A DNA stretch of 31,955 bases from the NCBI GenBank assembly GCA_024232355.1, contig JAAEPW010001181.1:1-31955 (forward strand), written 5' to 3'. The translations under genes were made by a program, and so were the position numbers. This DNA is from Chloroflexota bacterium (lineage in GTDB: Bacteria; Chloroflexota; Anaerolineae; B4-G1). The notes beneath the pieces are model-generated. The model was not told the DNA's origin. It saw only the letters and a program-made list of their open reading frames with translations, and searched no databases. Shown piece after piece: positions 7,971 to 14,861 of the stretch (positions are counted from its first letter, which is position 1; the number at the start of each line of letters is the position of its first letter).

Positions 7971-8491
7971 ATGACCACAGGTAAAATCATAGATATCCTC
8001 CTTGTCGTTACTGGCATAGGTTTTTGTTTTCTGGGTGTCATGTGGATCGGTGTAGACTATGCTTCAGGTAGTTATGACGGTTTGGCTGCTTCTGCACTGG
8101 GATTAGGCATTATGTTTATCCTCGTTGTTCCTCTCATCAGCGTGGGAGTTTTTCTGTTCGTCAAAGGCCAGCGAGAGGCGGCCAGACTTGTCGAGGTCGA
8201 GAAAGAACGTAAATTGTTGGGAGTGGTGCAAGCCCAGGGGCAGGCTCAAATCTCAGATATGGCTCTTGAATTGGATGCTAGCCGTAACCAAGTCAAGGCG
8301 TGGCTTTATGATTTGGTGACAATGGACTATTTGCTGGTTATATCAATTGGGATAAAGCTGCGCTGCATTTCCGTGATGCAGCCCAACTGTGCAACAGTAA
8401 ATGCCCCAATTGCGGTGGCGAGGTGGAACTAGCCGGTAAAGGTGTGATCCACTGCCCTTATTGTGGGGTTGAGATATTCCTAACGGGCTAG
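7971..8491 (+). pseudogene. Frameshifted membrane protein with winged-helix-like segment and C-terminal zinc ribbon
   Basis: The uninterrupted frame from 7971 gives two membrane segments (residues about 6-29 and 42-65), a charged helix and a segment like a small winged helix (AQISDMALELDASRNQVKAW), then degenerates at the ATGG of 8322-8325 and stops at 8432. One added G there restores GLFAGYINWDKAALHFRD and a clear zinc ribbon, KCPNCGGEVELAGKGVIHCP followed by YCG, ending at the TAG of 8489-8491. So the intact product is about 174 residues. It leads a probable operon with a helical protein and an SPFH protein, like the zinc-ribbon partners of SPFH proteins in Bacillus ydjGHI. The lost base may be an assembly error or a real mutation. 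Confidence 0.75.
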
Positions 8492-8590
8492 GAGGTGAAA
8501 CCTGGCACATTGCAGTTTTGTACTATTGTGCAAGTTTAATTGGAAAGTAGATTTTGTTACCAAGAGTAAGGATATAAGGAGGATTGTAGA

Positions 8591-9112
8591 ATGGTAGACA
8601 CATATAACAAAGTGCAGGATAGCCAGACGGGGTTGGAAAAATTGCTCAACAAAATCCCCGGATGGGGCGGGTACCAAGAACGGCAGAACCGGCGCAAGGC
8701 CGATCAGCTTTTGCGCAAGACGCTGGCCGACAAACTGGCCACTCAGCGCCGGAATCTTGACACAGCGCAAAAGGACTTGATCAAACATGGCAAGATAGAG
8801 CTGGTGGACGACGTTGGCAGTGCAGTGACACAACTCCAAACCTTTATTGATCGTGTTCGGACGGCCACATATGGTTACTCTGGTATGTTCGACGCGACGA
8901 GAATCAACGAGGACGAGTTGGAGCAGATGTACAACTTTGACGCCGCATTGTTCGAGTACGAGGATCGGCTGGAGGCAGCCACCGGTCGTTTGCGGGAATC
9001 CATATCTATCGGCGAGGGGATCGTCGAGACGATCACCATCATCCAGGACATCTGCCGCGAGGCCAACGGCACGTTTGACGAGCGCAACAGCGTAACACTG
9101 GGCAGCCAGTAG
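8591..9112 (+). CDS. Hypothetical helical protein of the SPFH cluster
   Basis: I do not recognise a named family. The 173-residue product is soluble, highly charged and almost entirely helical by composition. An Arg/Lys-rich segment at residues 33-70 (QERQNRRKADQLLRKTL) is followed by heptad-like stretches and an acidic middle (INEDELEQMYNFDAALFEYE). There are no Cys, no signal peptide and no membrane segment. AAGGAGG precedes the ATG, about 100 bp after the zinc-ribbon gene. The SPFH gene begins 21 bp after its stop, so the two are almost surely co-transcribed. By context it could bind the SPFH scaffold or membrane, in the way PspA-type helical proteins do, but it lacks clear PspA sequence marks. 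Confidence 0.8.
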   Translation: MVDTYNKVQDSQTGLEKLLNKIPGWGGYQERQNRRKADQLLRKTLADKLATQRRNLDTAQKDLIKHGKIELVDDVGSAVTQLQTFIDRVRTATYGYSGMFDATRINEDELEQMYNFDAALFEYEDRLEAATGRLRESISIGEGIVETITIIQDICREANGTFDERNSVTLGSQ

Positions 9113-9133
9113 TAAAGGGGAGATAAAAATACG

Positions 9134-10174
9134 ATGGCAAGAGTATTCGATATTGTAGAGTTTGTGGATGAGGCCGGTAAGGAAATGGTGCACCGTATCC
9201 CCAATCGGGGGTCTGGTGACTTTCGCGTCGGTTCGCAGGTGATCGTTCGAGACAGCCAAGCGGCGGTCTTTTTCCGTGATGGTCGGTCGATGGACGTTTT
9301 CGGGCCAGGCTCGCATACGATTGCGACGGCCAATATTCCGGGGTTGGTGGATATCATTGGTAAGGCGTTCTCTGGCAATACGCCGTTCAAGGCCGAGGTT
9401 TATTTTGTCAGCCTGCGCGAGTTTATGGACCTCAAGTGGGGCACTCCGACGCCGATCACAATCAAAGACCCCGAGTTGGGGATGGCCCGTGTGCAGGCGC
9501 GGGGCAGCTATGCGATGCAGGTGTCGGACCCGCAGCTTTTCGTCAACAAGATTGTTGGTACGCAGGGCATCTTTCGCACTTCTGACATTCAAAGCTTTTT
9601 CCGATCCATGATCCTGACCAAGCTGACGGACCTGATCGGTGAGGTTGGCAAGTCGGTCATCGAGTTGGCCGGGCTGGCCGAAGAGTTGACAATGGCGGCA
9701 CGGGCCAAGGCAGCCGAAGAGTTTGCCGCTCGTGGTGTCACTTTAACGTCGATCTATGTTGAGTACATTGGTCCAACGGAGGAAACGGCCAAGGCGATCG
9801 ATGAACGGGCTTCTATGGGCGCACTGGGTGATATGGGTGCTTATATGCAGTTCCAGGCCGCACGGGCGATGCGCGACGCGGCGCAACAACCCGGCGGCGG
9901 AGCGGCTGGCACGGGTGTGGGTCTGGGTGCTGGTATGGGCATGGGCGCAGCGATGGCACAGATGATGTCGCAGAGTATGCAGCAGCCAGCTCAGCAGCCG
10001 GCCCCCGCAGCCCCGGCGGCTCCCGCGGCTCCAACTGCACCGCAGACGCCAGCCGAAATCCAGGTGATGTTGGACAACCTGGATATGAAATTGGCCTCGG
10101 GTGATATTAGTGAAACTATTTACAATAAATTGTATGCCAAGTGGGAGGCCCGGCTAAAGGCAGCGGGTGGATAG
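9134..10174 (+). CDS. SPFH-domain (virion-core-like) scaffold protein with SHOCT-like tail
   Basis: A 346-residue SPFH/band-7 protein of the virion core-like branch (as in Bacillus YdjI). Residues 1-215 form the SPFH fold: HRIPNRGSGDFRVGSQVIV, the FRDGRSMDVFGPGSHTI turn, and a helical end with EEFAARGVTLTSIYVEYIGP. A Gly/Met-rich then Pro/Ala-rich linker (about 248-300) follows. The end (PAEIQVMLDNLDMKLASGDI, then SETIYNKLYAKWEARL) is like the short SHOCT oligomerisation segment. There is no membrane segment of its own, so recruitment by the zinc-ribbon membrane protein two genes upstream is likely. Probable role: membrane microdomain or envelope-stress scaffold. A strong terminator ends the unit. 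Confidence 0.87.
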   Translation: MARVFDIVEFVDEAGKEMVHRIPNRGSGDFRVGSQVIVRDSQAAVFFRDGRSMDVFGPGSHTIATANIPGLVDIIGKAFSGNTPFKAEVYFVSLREFMDLKWGTPTPITIKDPELGMARVQARGSYAMQVSDPQLFVNKIVGTQGIFRTSDIQSFFRSMILTKLTDLIGEVGKSVIELAGLAEELTMAARAKAAEEFAARGVTLTSIYVEYIGPTEETAKAIDERASMGALGDMGAYMQFQAARAMRDAAQQPGGGAAGTGVGLGAGMGMGAAMAQMMSQSMQQPAQQPAPAAPAAPAAPTAPQTPAEIQVMLDNLDMKLASGDISETIYNKLYAKWEARLKAAGG

Positions 10175-10182
10175 CACAAGAC

Positions 10183-10225
10183 AACAGAGCCCTGGCACAG
10201 AGGTGCTGGGGCTCTGTTCTTTTGT
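10183..10225 (+). terminator. Intrinsic terminator after the SPFH gene
   Basis: AACAGAGCCC (10183-10192) and GGGCTCTGTT (10209-10218) form a perfect 10-bp stem, followed by CTTTTGTT. It separates the plus-strand SPFH unit from the convergent minus-strand operon ending at 10238. Confidence 0.85.
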
Positions 10226-10237
10226 TCGTTGCTTATT

Positions 10238-10939
10238 TTACTTGTCTTTTGCCGCAGTGTCGAGTGCTTGGGCCAACTGGTGGTGTACGTCAGTTGGTAA
10301 AGGTGCGAGTTTCCCTGGTCCCCGCAACCAAGCTTTGAGTTTTTTGCTATACAAGGTCGGTACACCTGAACCAGTAGCGTCCAAAGTGATGTCTGGGTTG
10401 ACAAAGACAATGACTGCCCGGATGGGTATCTCGACGTCGGGTAGGTTCTGCGCTAACCAACGCTCCATCTTGCGCACATTGCGCTCGGCTTCAAAGTCAG
10501 GAGCGCCCACAGCTTCCTGTCCCGCGAATTGGCGGAAAAATTTTCCTCGTTGTTGGTGTTTCCATCGCCCCTGTTCCTGATAGGTCACTTGCCCTCCCTG
10601 GGTCTTTATCAAAAAAACAGTGAGATTTCCAGGTTCTAACAGAACGTGAGGGGCTGGAAGAACGTATTGTAGGAGCATGTGATGTTTGTCCGTACCTTTG
10701 AGAGCTCCGACTAGCGCTTTATGATGGGCTAGTGGACCGACAAAGCGGTCGGAGAAGAATCCCCCCAGTATTGATAGACTAAAGCCAAGCGCCAAGCATA
10801 CCACCATCAACGTAAGCCAGTATGGTTTGACGAAGGATATCACCAAACCGGCTACCAATGCTAATAATCCGCCCAGTACTGCGTATTGACTGATTTTGCT
10901 CGACACACGGATGCGGCGTTCGTTACGAATAATGCGCAT
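10238..10939 (-). CDS. Membrane protein with soluble C-terminal domain, unknown function
   Basis: A 233-residue protein with a basic N-terminus (RNERRIRVSS), two adjacent membrane segments (about residues 18-36 and 41-61) and a cytoplasmic domain. The latter contains APHVLLEPGNLTVFLIKTQGG, distantly like the core strand of NERD-type nuclease-fold domains, but the catalytic Asp/Glu-x-Lys pattern is not convincing, so no enzyme activity is claimed. It starts 3 bases after the fabF stop, with a GAGGAG ribosome site inside the fabF end. It is therefore the third gene of the plsX-fabF operon and translationally coupled. A role near membrane lipid synthesis is contextual only. Confidence 0.8.
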   Translation of the reverse strand: MRIIRNERRIRVSSKISQYAVLGGLLALVAGLVISFVKPYWLTLMVVCLALGFSLSILGGFFSDRFVGPLAHHKALVGALKGTDKHHMLLQYVLPAPHVLLEPGNLTVFLIKTQGGQVTYQEQGRWKHQQRGKFFRQFAGQEAVGAPDFEAERNVRKMERWLAQNLPDVEIPIRAVIVFVNPDITLDATGSGVPTLYSKKLKAWLRGPGKLAPLPTDVHHQLAQALDTAAKDK

Positions 10940-10942
10940 TTT

Positions 10943-12190
10943 CTACTCCTCAAAACGACCCAGTACTAGGCAAGCATTCTGCCCGCCCAGGCCGAACGAA
11001 TTGGAGAGGGCTGCGCGTACGTAGGCTTTGCGTGCTCCCTCCGGTACATAGTCCAGATCACATTCTGGGTCCGGTGTTTCCAAATTGATCGTTGGATGAA
11101 TGATTCCCTGCTCGACCGTTAGCGCGCATACGGCGGCTTCAACCGCTCCGGCTGCTCCCATCGGATGGCCGATCATGGACTTGGTTGAACTGATGGGGAT
11201 GTCGTACGCACACTCACCGAACGTGCGTTTGATTGCCTTGGTCTCGATGGGGTCGCTGAGCGGCGTACTGCTGCCGTGGGCGTTGATATAGTTTATGGCG
11301 CTTGGTGGTAGACCGGCATCGTCCAATGCCCACTGCATAGCTCGGCTCGCGCCCATACCCTCTGGATCCGGCTGTGCCACGTGAAAGGCATCAGATGAGG
11401 ATGCGTGTCCCAGTACCTCGGCATAGATACGCGCCCCTCTTGTCTGAGCGTGCTCCAACGTCTCTAGTATGAATAATGCGCACCCTTCACTAAAGACAAA
11501 GCCGTCGCGGTCGGCATCAAAGGGGCGGCTGGCTCGTTCTGGCTCGTCGTTGCGAGGCGAGAGAGCGCGCATGGCACAGAAACCAACGATGGCAGAAAAG
11601 TGAATTAATGCTTCCACGCCTCCGCAGATCATCACGTCAGCTGCGCCACGACGGATAAACTCGGATGCTTCTCCCACAGCTTGAGTGCCAGTGGCGCAGG
11701 CAGCGACTACGGTGCTGATCGGTCCCTTAGCCCCAGACCAAAGACTCACGTGATGGGAGGGCATATTCACCAGCGTCGAAGTAAGGGAAAATGGGCTGAC
11801 CCGCGCGATTCCTTTAGTGTGATATGTCTCGATCCCCTCAAGTGCACGTGGAAACCCCCCAACACCACTCCCAACTACCACACCAACCCGCTCCTCATCG
11901 CTCAGAGGTAGTTCCAATTTTGCATCTTTTAGTGCTTCTTGAGCTGTTGCCACGGCCAATTGTGAGCAGCGAGACATCCGACGTGCCTCTTTGAAATTGA
12001 TATACTCCCTGGCCTTGAACCCCTTTACTTCACCGGCGATACGCACCGGCAAATCTGAAGCATCAAATTGGGTGATTTCGGCAATCCCCGATCGTCCTGC
12101 CAATAATCCTTCCCAGGTCTCTTTCATTGTTAACCCTAGGGGTGTCATTGCCCCTAGGCCGGTAACAACAACACGCTTACGTTTGTTCAT
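10943..12190 (-). CDS. fabF: Beta-ketoacyl-ACP synthase II
   Basis: It elongates acyl-ACP with malonyl-ACP in type II fatty acid synthesis. The 415 residues match the family length. Cys165 in VVAACATGTQ is the nucleophile; His305 in INAHGSSTPLSDPIE, Lys337 in SSTKSMIGH and His342 complete the active site; the C-terminal NSFGLGGQNACLVL loop is present. NAHGSST replaces the more usual NAHGTST, a mild change. Its ATG overlaps the plsX stop (ATGA), so it is coupled to plsX, and the following membrane protein starts 3 bases after it. Its likely carrier partners are the two AcpP proteins encoded at 5103-5747. Confidence 0.97.
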   Translation of the reverse strand: MNKRKRVVVTGLGAMTPLGLTMKETWEGLLAGRSGIAEITQFDASDLPVRIAGEVKGFKAREYINFKEARRMSRCSQLAVATAQEALKDAKLELPLSDEERVGVVVGSGVGGFPRALEGIETYHTKGIARVSPFSLTSTLVNMPSHHVSLWSGAKGPISTVVAACATGTQAVGEASEFIRRGAADVMICGGVEALIHFSAIVGFCAMRALSPRNDEPERASRPFDADRDGFVFSEGCALFILETLEHAQTRGARIYAEVLGHASSSDAFHVAQPDPEGMGASRAMQWALDDAGLPPSAINYINAHGSSTPLSDPIETKAIKRTFGECAYDIPISSTKSMIGHPMGAAGAVEAAVCALTVEQGIIHPTINLETPDPECDLDYVPEGARKAYVRAALSNSFGLGGQNACLVLGRFEE

Positions 12191-13227
12191 TGTGACTCCT
12201 TGTGTAATGTCAGCTTGTCCTGAATTGCTTCTACTATGTTGCCTTGTACAGCTTGGCGAGCTAGCCCAATGGCATTTTTTACCGCTTTAGCGTTGGAGCG
12301 GCCGTGTCCCACGATTACCACTCCATTGACTCCCATGAGAAGTGCGCCTCCGTACTCGGCATAGTCTAGTCGTCGGGCAATGCGTCGGAGCGATGGAAGC
12401 ATTAATATTGCCCCTGGCAGCATTGCCAAAAGTCCCGGTACCATCAATATTAGACCGACTTTGTTGAGTGTTCCTCCAGTCAGCTGTTGTTTGAGATAAC
12501 GCGCTATAAACGATGCAACAGCCTCAGTGGTCTTGAGCATTACATTTCCGGCAAAGCCATCGGTGACGACTATATCTGTGACACCCCGAGTGATTTCTTT
12601 AGGTTCTACGTTGCCTACAAAGTTCAAGTCACTTTTAGCGAACGAGGCAAAAGTGTTTCTTACTAGCATACTGCCTTTATCTGCTTCCTCTCCGTTGGAG
12701 AGCAAGCCTACTCGGGGATTAGGAATTCCCCAGACGTGCTCAACATAGACTGATCCCATCCGGGCAAATTGTAAAAGATACTCTGGCTTGCAGTCGGTGG
12801 TGGCACCATTGTCCAACAAAAAAATCGAGTTGTTAGCAACCGGATAGATAGAACCCAAGGCCGGACGCCGGATACCACGGATGCGCTTTAGGTCAAAAAT
12901 GGCAGAAGCTAACACGGCAGTGGTGTTTCCGGCAGAGACAAAGGCATCGGCTTGACCTTGTTTCAGCATGCGCATACCGACGCGGATAGAAGCGTCTTTT
13001 TTGCGTTTGACCGCATCGCTGTGTTCGTGCATTTCGATGACCTCTGGCGCGTGTACTATGGTAATAGGGAGCGCCGCTGCGTCGTGTTTGGACAGTTCGT
13101 TTTGCACAATCTTTTTGCGCCCCACGAGAATGATTTCATCGCCCCATTCTTTTGCTGCCTGCACTGCTCCTTCAACGTCGGGGATGGGATGATTGTCTGA
13201 TCCCATCGCATCAAGGACGATTCTCAT
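12187..13227 (-). CDS. plsX: Phosphate acyltransferase PlsX
   Basis: It transfers acyl groups from acyl-ACP to phosphate, making acyl-phosphate for phospholipid synthesis (with PlsY). The start IVLDAMGSDNHP is the family hallmark. It is followed by HAPEVIEMHEHSDAVKRKKD, AFVSAGNTTAVLASA, LLDNGATTDCKPEYL, GLLSNGEEADKG, DIVVTDGFAGNVMLKTTE and a C-terminal EYGGALLMGVNGVVIVGHG. Its length of 346 is normal. AGGAG lies 8 bases before the ATG. It heads the plsX-fabF-membrane protein operon, with fabF overlapping by 4 bases. A promoter with a flanking inverted repeat is visible about 190 bp upstream. Confidence 0.97.
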   Translation of the reverse strand: MRIVLDAMGSDNHPIPDVEGAVQAAKEWGDEIILVGRKKIVQNELSKHDAAALPITIVHAPEVIEMHEHSDAVKRKKDASIRVGMRMLKQGQADAFVSAGNTTAVLASAIFDLKRIRGIRRPALGSIYPVANNSIFLLDNGATTDCKPEYLLQFARMGSVYVEHVWGIPNPRVGLLSNGEEADKGSMLVRNTFASFAKSDLNFVGNVEPKEITRGVTDIVVTDGFAGNVMLKTTEAVASFIARYLKQQLTGGTLNKVGLILMVPGLLAMLPGAILMLPSLRRIARRLDYAEYGGALLMGVNGVVIVGHGRSNAKAVKNAIGLARQAVQGNIVEAIQDKLTLHKESQ

Positions 13228-13391
13228 TTTTTCATTCTCCTATCTCGGACCGTTTGTTGGCCTGCAAGATTTGATTCTAAACACCAGTCGCATTTGGGGT
13301 GTCGACTCGTTGGGCTCATGTATAGAGTCTGTTCACTAGGAGGAAACACTCGGTTGCCTGTTCCGTTGCGGTTACCTCTTGTATTTGTGAT

Positions 13392-13443
13392 CAGGTCAGG
13401 CTCGTAGGAAAGGGATTGTACACTGACCTGCTTTCTCGCGCAA
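13392..13443 (-). promoter_or_regulatory. Candidate plsX promoter with flanking 8-bp inverted repeat
   Basis: Minus-strand TTGCGC (13443-13438) and TACAAT (13420-13415) are 17 bp apart. CAGGTCAG (13392-13399) and CTGACCTG (13423-13430) form a perfect inverted repeat that brackets the -10 box. It could be an operator for a lipid-gene regulator. The rest of the 13228-13552 gap holds nothing else I can support. Confidence 0.5.
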
Positions 13444-13552
13444 GTTGGCTACGGTCAACATGATCCAAGTATTTGCATTTTATTAAATCTCTAATGTTTT
13501 TCCAGGATCTCGTAGACCCGAACCTGGTAAAATGTTATCTGGGAGGTGGCGA

Positions 13553-13774
13553 ATGAATGGTTTTGATTTTACCGGCATCTCTACTGCGACCGCAGACCAA
13601 GGCCGCGCATTGGCGTGGGCAGTCAAAGCACTCACCGTGGCAGAGATGAGCGATCCATTTGAACGGGCAGTGGCGGAATTGCTCCAAGCAGCCTATGAAC
13701 GCAGGTTGGATGAAATTGTAGCATGTGCCCCTAGTAGGATGAGTGAGCAGATATTCGAGTCAGTTCACGTGTAG
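13553..13774 (+). CDS. Small hypothetical protein
   Basis: A 73-residue product starting MNGFDFTGISTATADQGRAL, with GGGAGGTGG placed well before the ATG at 13553; an in-frame ATG at 13532 lacks a ribosome site. It is mostly helical, acidic and soluble, with two Cys-free halves joined near AEMSDPFERAVAELLQAAYE. I do not recognise the family. It lies alone between the divergent plsX promoter and tRNA-Leu, with no terminator visible before the tRNA promoter. Coding is supported by the good ribosome site and unremarkable composition only. Confidence 0.6.
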   Translation: MNGFDFTGISTATADQGRALAWAVKALTVAEMSDPFERAVAELLQAAYERRLDEIVACAPSRMSEQIFESVHV

Positions 13775-13845
13775 GCAACAAATAGTGCTGTTTCATTACT
13801 GTGTGGTATTTGATGAGCATTGCTACTATTCTTCCTGCTCAATAG

Positions 13846-13873
13846 TTGACAAGTAACGTAGGGAGAGTATAAT
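13846..13873 (+). promoter_or_regulatory. Consensus promoter for tRNA-Leu
   Basis: TTGACA (13846-13851) and TATAAT (13868-13873), both perfect, with a 16-bp spacer. Expected start about 13880, right at the tRNA. Confidence 0.85.
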
Positions 13874-13882
13874 ACGTAGCGA

Positions 13883-13964
13883 GCCCCAGTGGCGGAATGG
13901 CATACGCAGCAGGTTGAGGGCCTGTGCCTTTTTAGGCGTGCTGGTTCAAATCCAGTCTGGGGCA
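13883..13964 (+). tRNA. tRNA-Leu (anticodon GAG)
   Basis: Acceptor stem GCCCCAG (13883-13889) pairs with CTGGGGC (13957-13963), discriminator A at 13964, CCA not encoded. D-arm region GTGGCGGAATGGCATACGC. Anticodon stem GCAGG/CCTGT around loop TTGAGGG gives anticodon GAG, reading CUC. The long variable arm (GCC-TTTTTA-GGC) and T-arm GCTGG-TTCAAAT-CCAGT fit a class II leucine tRNA of 82 bases. Confidence 0.93.
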
Positions 13965-13987
13965 TGCAATTGTACATTTGCTTCACT

Positions 13988-14014
13988 AAAGCTCCCCTTA
14001 ATTAGGGGAGCTTT
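13988..14014 (+). terminator. Hairpin terminator after tRNA-Leu
   Basis: AAAGCTCCCCT (13988-13998) and AGGGGAGCTTT (14004-14014) form a perfect 11-bp stem with a 5-base loop. The T-tail is weak beyond the stem. Confidence 0.7.
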
Positions 14015-14079
14015 ACTCGTTAGTATGGGCCTCTACACATGGGATTTTAACTTTGCAAAGTGGGGGAAGGCACAAGGAC

Positions 14080-14110
14080 AACGGGGCAGATTAATCTGCC
14101 CCGTTTTTTT
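14080..14110 (+). terminator. Second, stronger terminator downstream of tRNA-Leu
   Basis: AACGGGGCAGATT and AATCTGCCCCGTT (14080-14105) form a 13-bp perfect palindrome followed by TTTTT. Together with the preceding hairpin it makes a double stop. The 65 bp between them contain no recognisable gene. Confidence 0.85.
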
Positions 14111-14181
14111 CATGCTTTACTTGATGTGTGTCTGTTTGGTCAGCATAGCTCTAAATGAGATGCGTTTGCCGCGTGTGATAC

Positions 14182-14655
14182 TCAGGACGAACGTGTTTTT
14201 ACACTGGAGGTACGTGACACTGTTCGTAACGTTGCTTGCAGCATTGACAATAATTGCTCTGGCGGATCGCCTTTGCTAACAAAGGCATCCACCCCGGCAT
14301 CCAAGGCGGCCCGACGTGCCTCTGGTCGTCCACTGAGAGCGATCACCACTATGCCTTGTCGTACTGCTCGTAGCCTCTTCAGCGCAGAGGTGCCGTTGCG
14401 CCCAGATAATTCCCAGTCGAGCAGCACCAGATCGGGACGATGTCTACTGGTTAATTCCAGAGCCGATTCCACATTGTCCGCTTCGCCCGCTACAGCCATA
14501 CTTGGATGTTGCCTCAGTAGCAGGCGCAAAGCCGAGCGCACCCGTGGTTCGTCGTCGGCAATCAATACTCTCATCATGCTGTTCTGCGCCTCGTCCTGCA
14601 TCCTATGCCACTCCACTTTGTCCCGTAAACTCAAAATCCCACTATTCAATTTCAT
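14182..14655 (-). CDS. Receiver-only response regulator (CheY-like)
   Basis: A single phospho-receiver domain: MRVLIADDEPRVRSALRLLL gives the acidic pair, VLLDWELSG the phospho-Asp, ALSGRPEA the Ser/Thr switch and FVSKGD the conserved Lys. There is no DNA-binding domain after the receiver; only a Ser/Thr-rich tail of about 13 residues (TVSRTSSVKTRSS). The domain itself begins at the second Met of the MMRVLI segment (14574). The start may be 14655 as given, or the ATG at 14601 preceded by GGAG. No histidine kinase is adjacent, so its partner is encoded elsewhere. It would act by protein contact, as CheY/Spo0F-type regulators do. Confidence 0.88.
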   Translation of the reverse strand: MKLNSGILSLRDKVEWHRMQDEAQNSMMRVLIADDEPRVRSALRLLLRQHPSMAVAGEADNVESALELTSRHRPDLVLLDWELSGRNGTSALKRLRAVRQGIVVIALSGRPEARRAALDAGVDAFVSKGDPPEQLLSMLQATLRTVSRTSSVKTRSS

Positions 14656-14799
14656 GCTAATCTATCCCATTGTTTGAGTCACAGTTTAGCACAAAAAAGT
14701 TCTCGCCGCATCAGGCAACTGGATAGTTTTGCGATTGGTCATCTGACTAGTATTTTTCTTGGTCAAGTGACCAATTGTTTCCAAACAGTAAAATTGTTC

Positions 14800-14836
14800 C
14801 GATAAAAAGAGCGGCCCTCTCATTGAGAGGGCCGCT
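14800..14836 (-). terminator. Terminator of the PEP-synthase-like gene
   Basis: AGCGGCCCTCTC (14810-14821) and GAGAGGGCCGCT (14825-14836) form a 12-bp perfect stem with a 3-base loop. On the minus strand it is followed by CTTTTTATC, so it ends the unit finishing at 14862. Nothing else is evident between 14656 and 14799. Confidence 0.85.
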
Positions 14837-14861
14837 TGAGCATATTGTGCAATCGCGGTTG

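Noticed and set aside
8480..9592. 370-codon open frame on the minus strand
   Set aside because: Antisense to the helical and SPFH genes, which have good ribosome sites and family motifs; its translation shows no motif and ends in low-complexity text.
10238..10939. NERD nuclease
   Set aside because: Only a faint strand resemblance; catalytic residues are not convincing.
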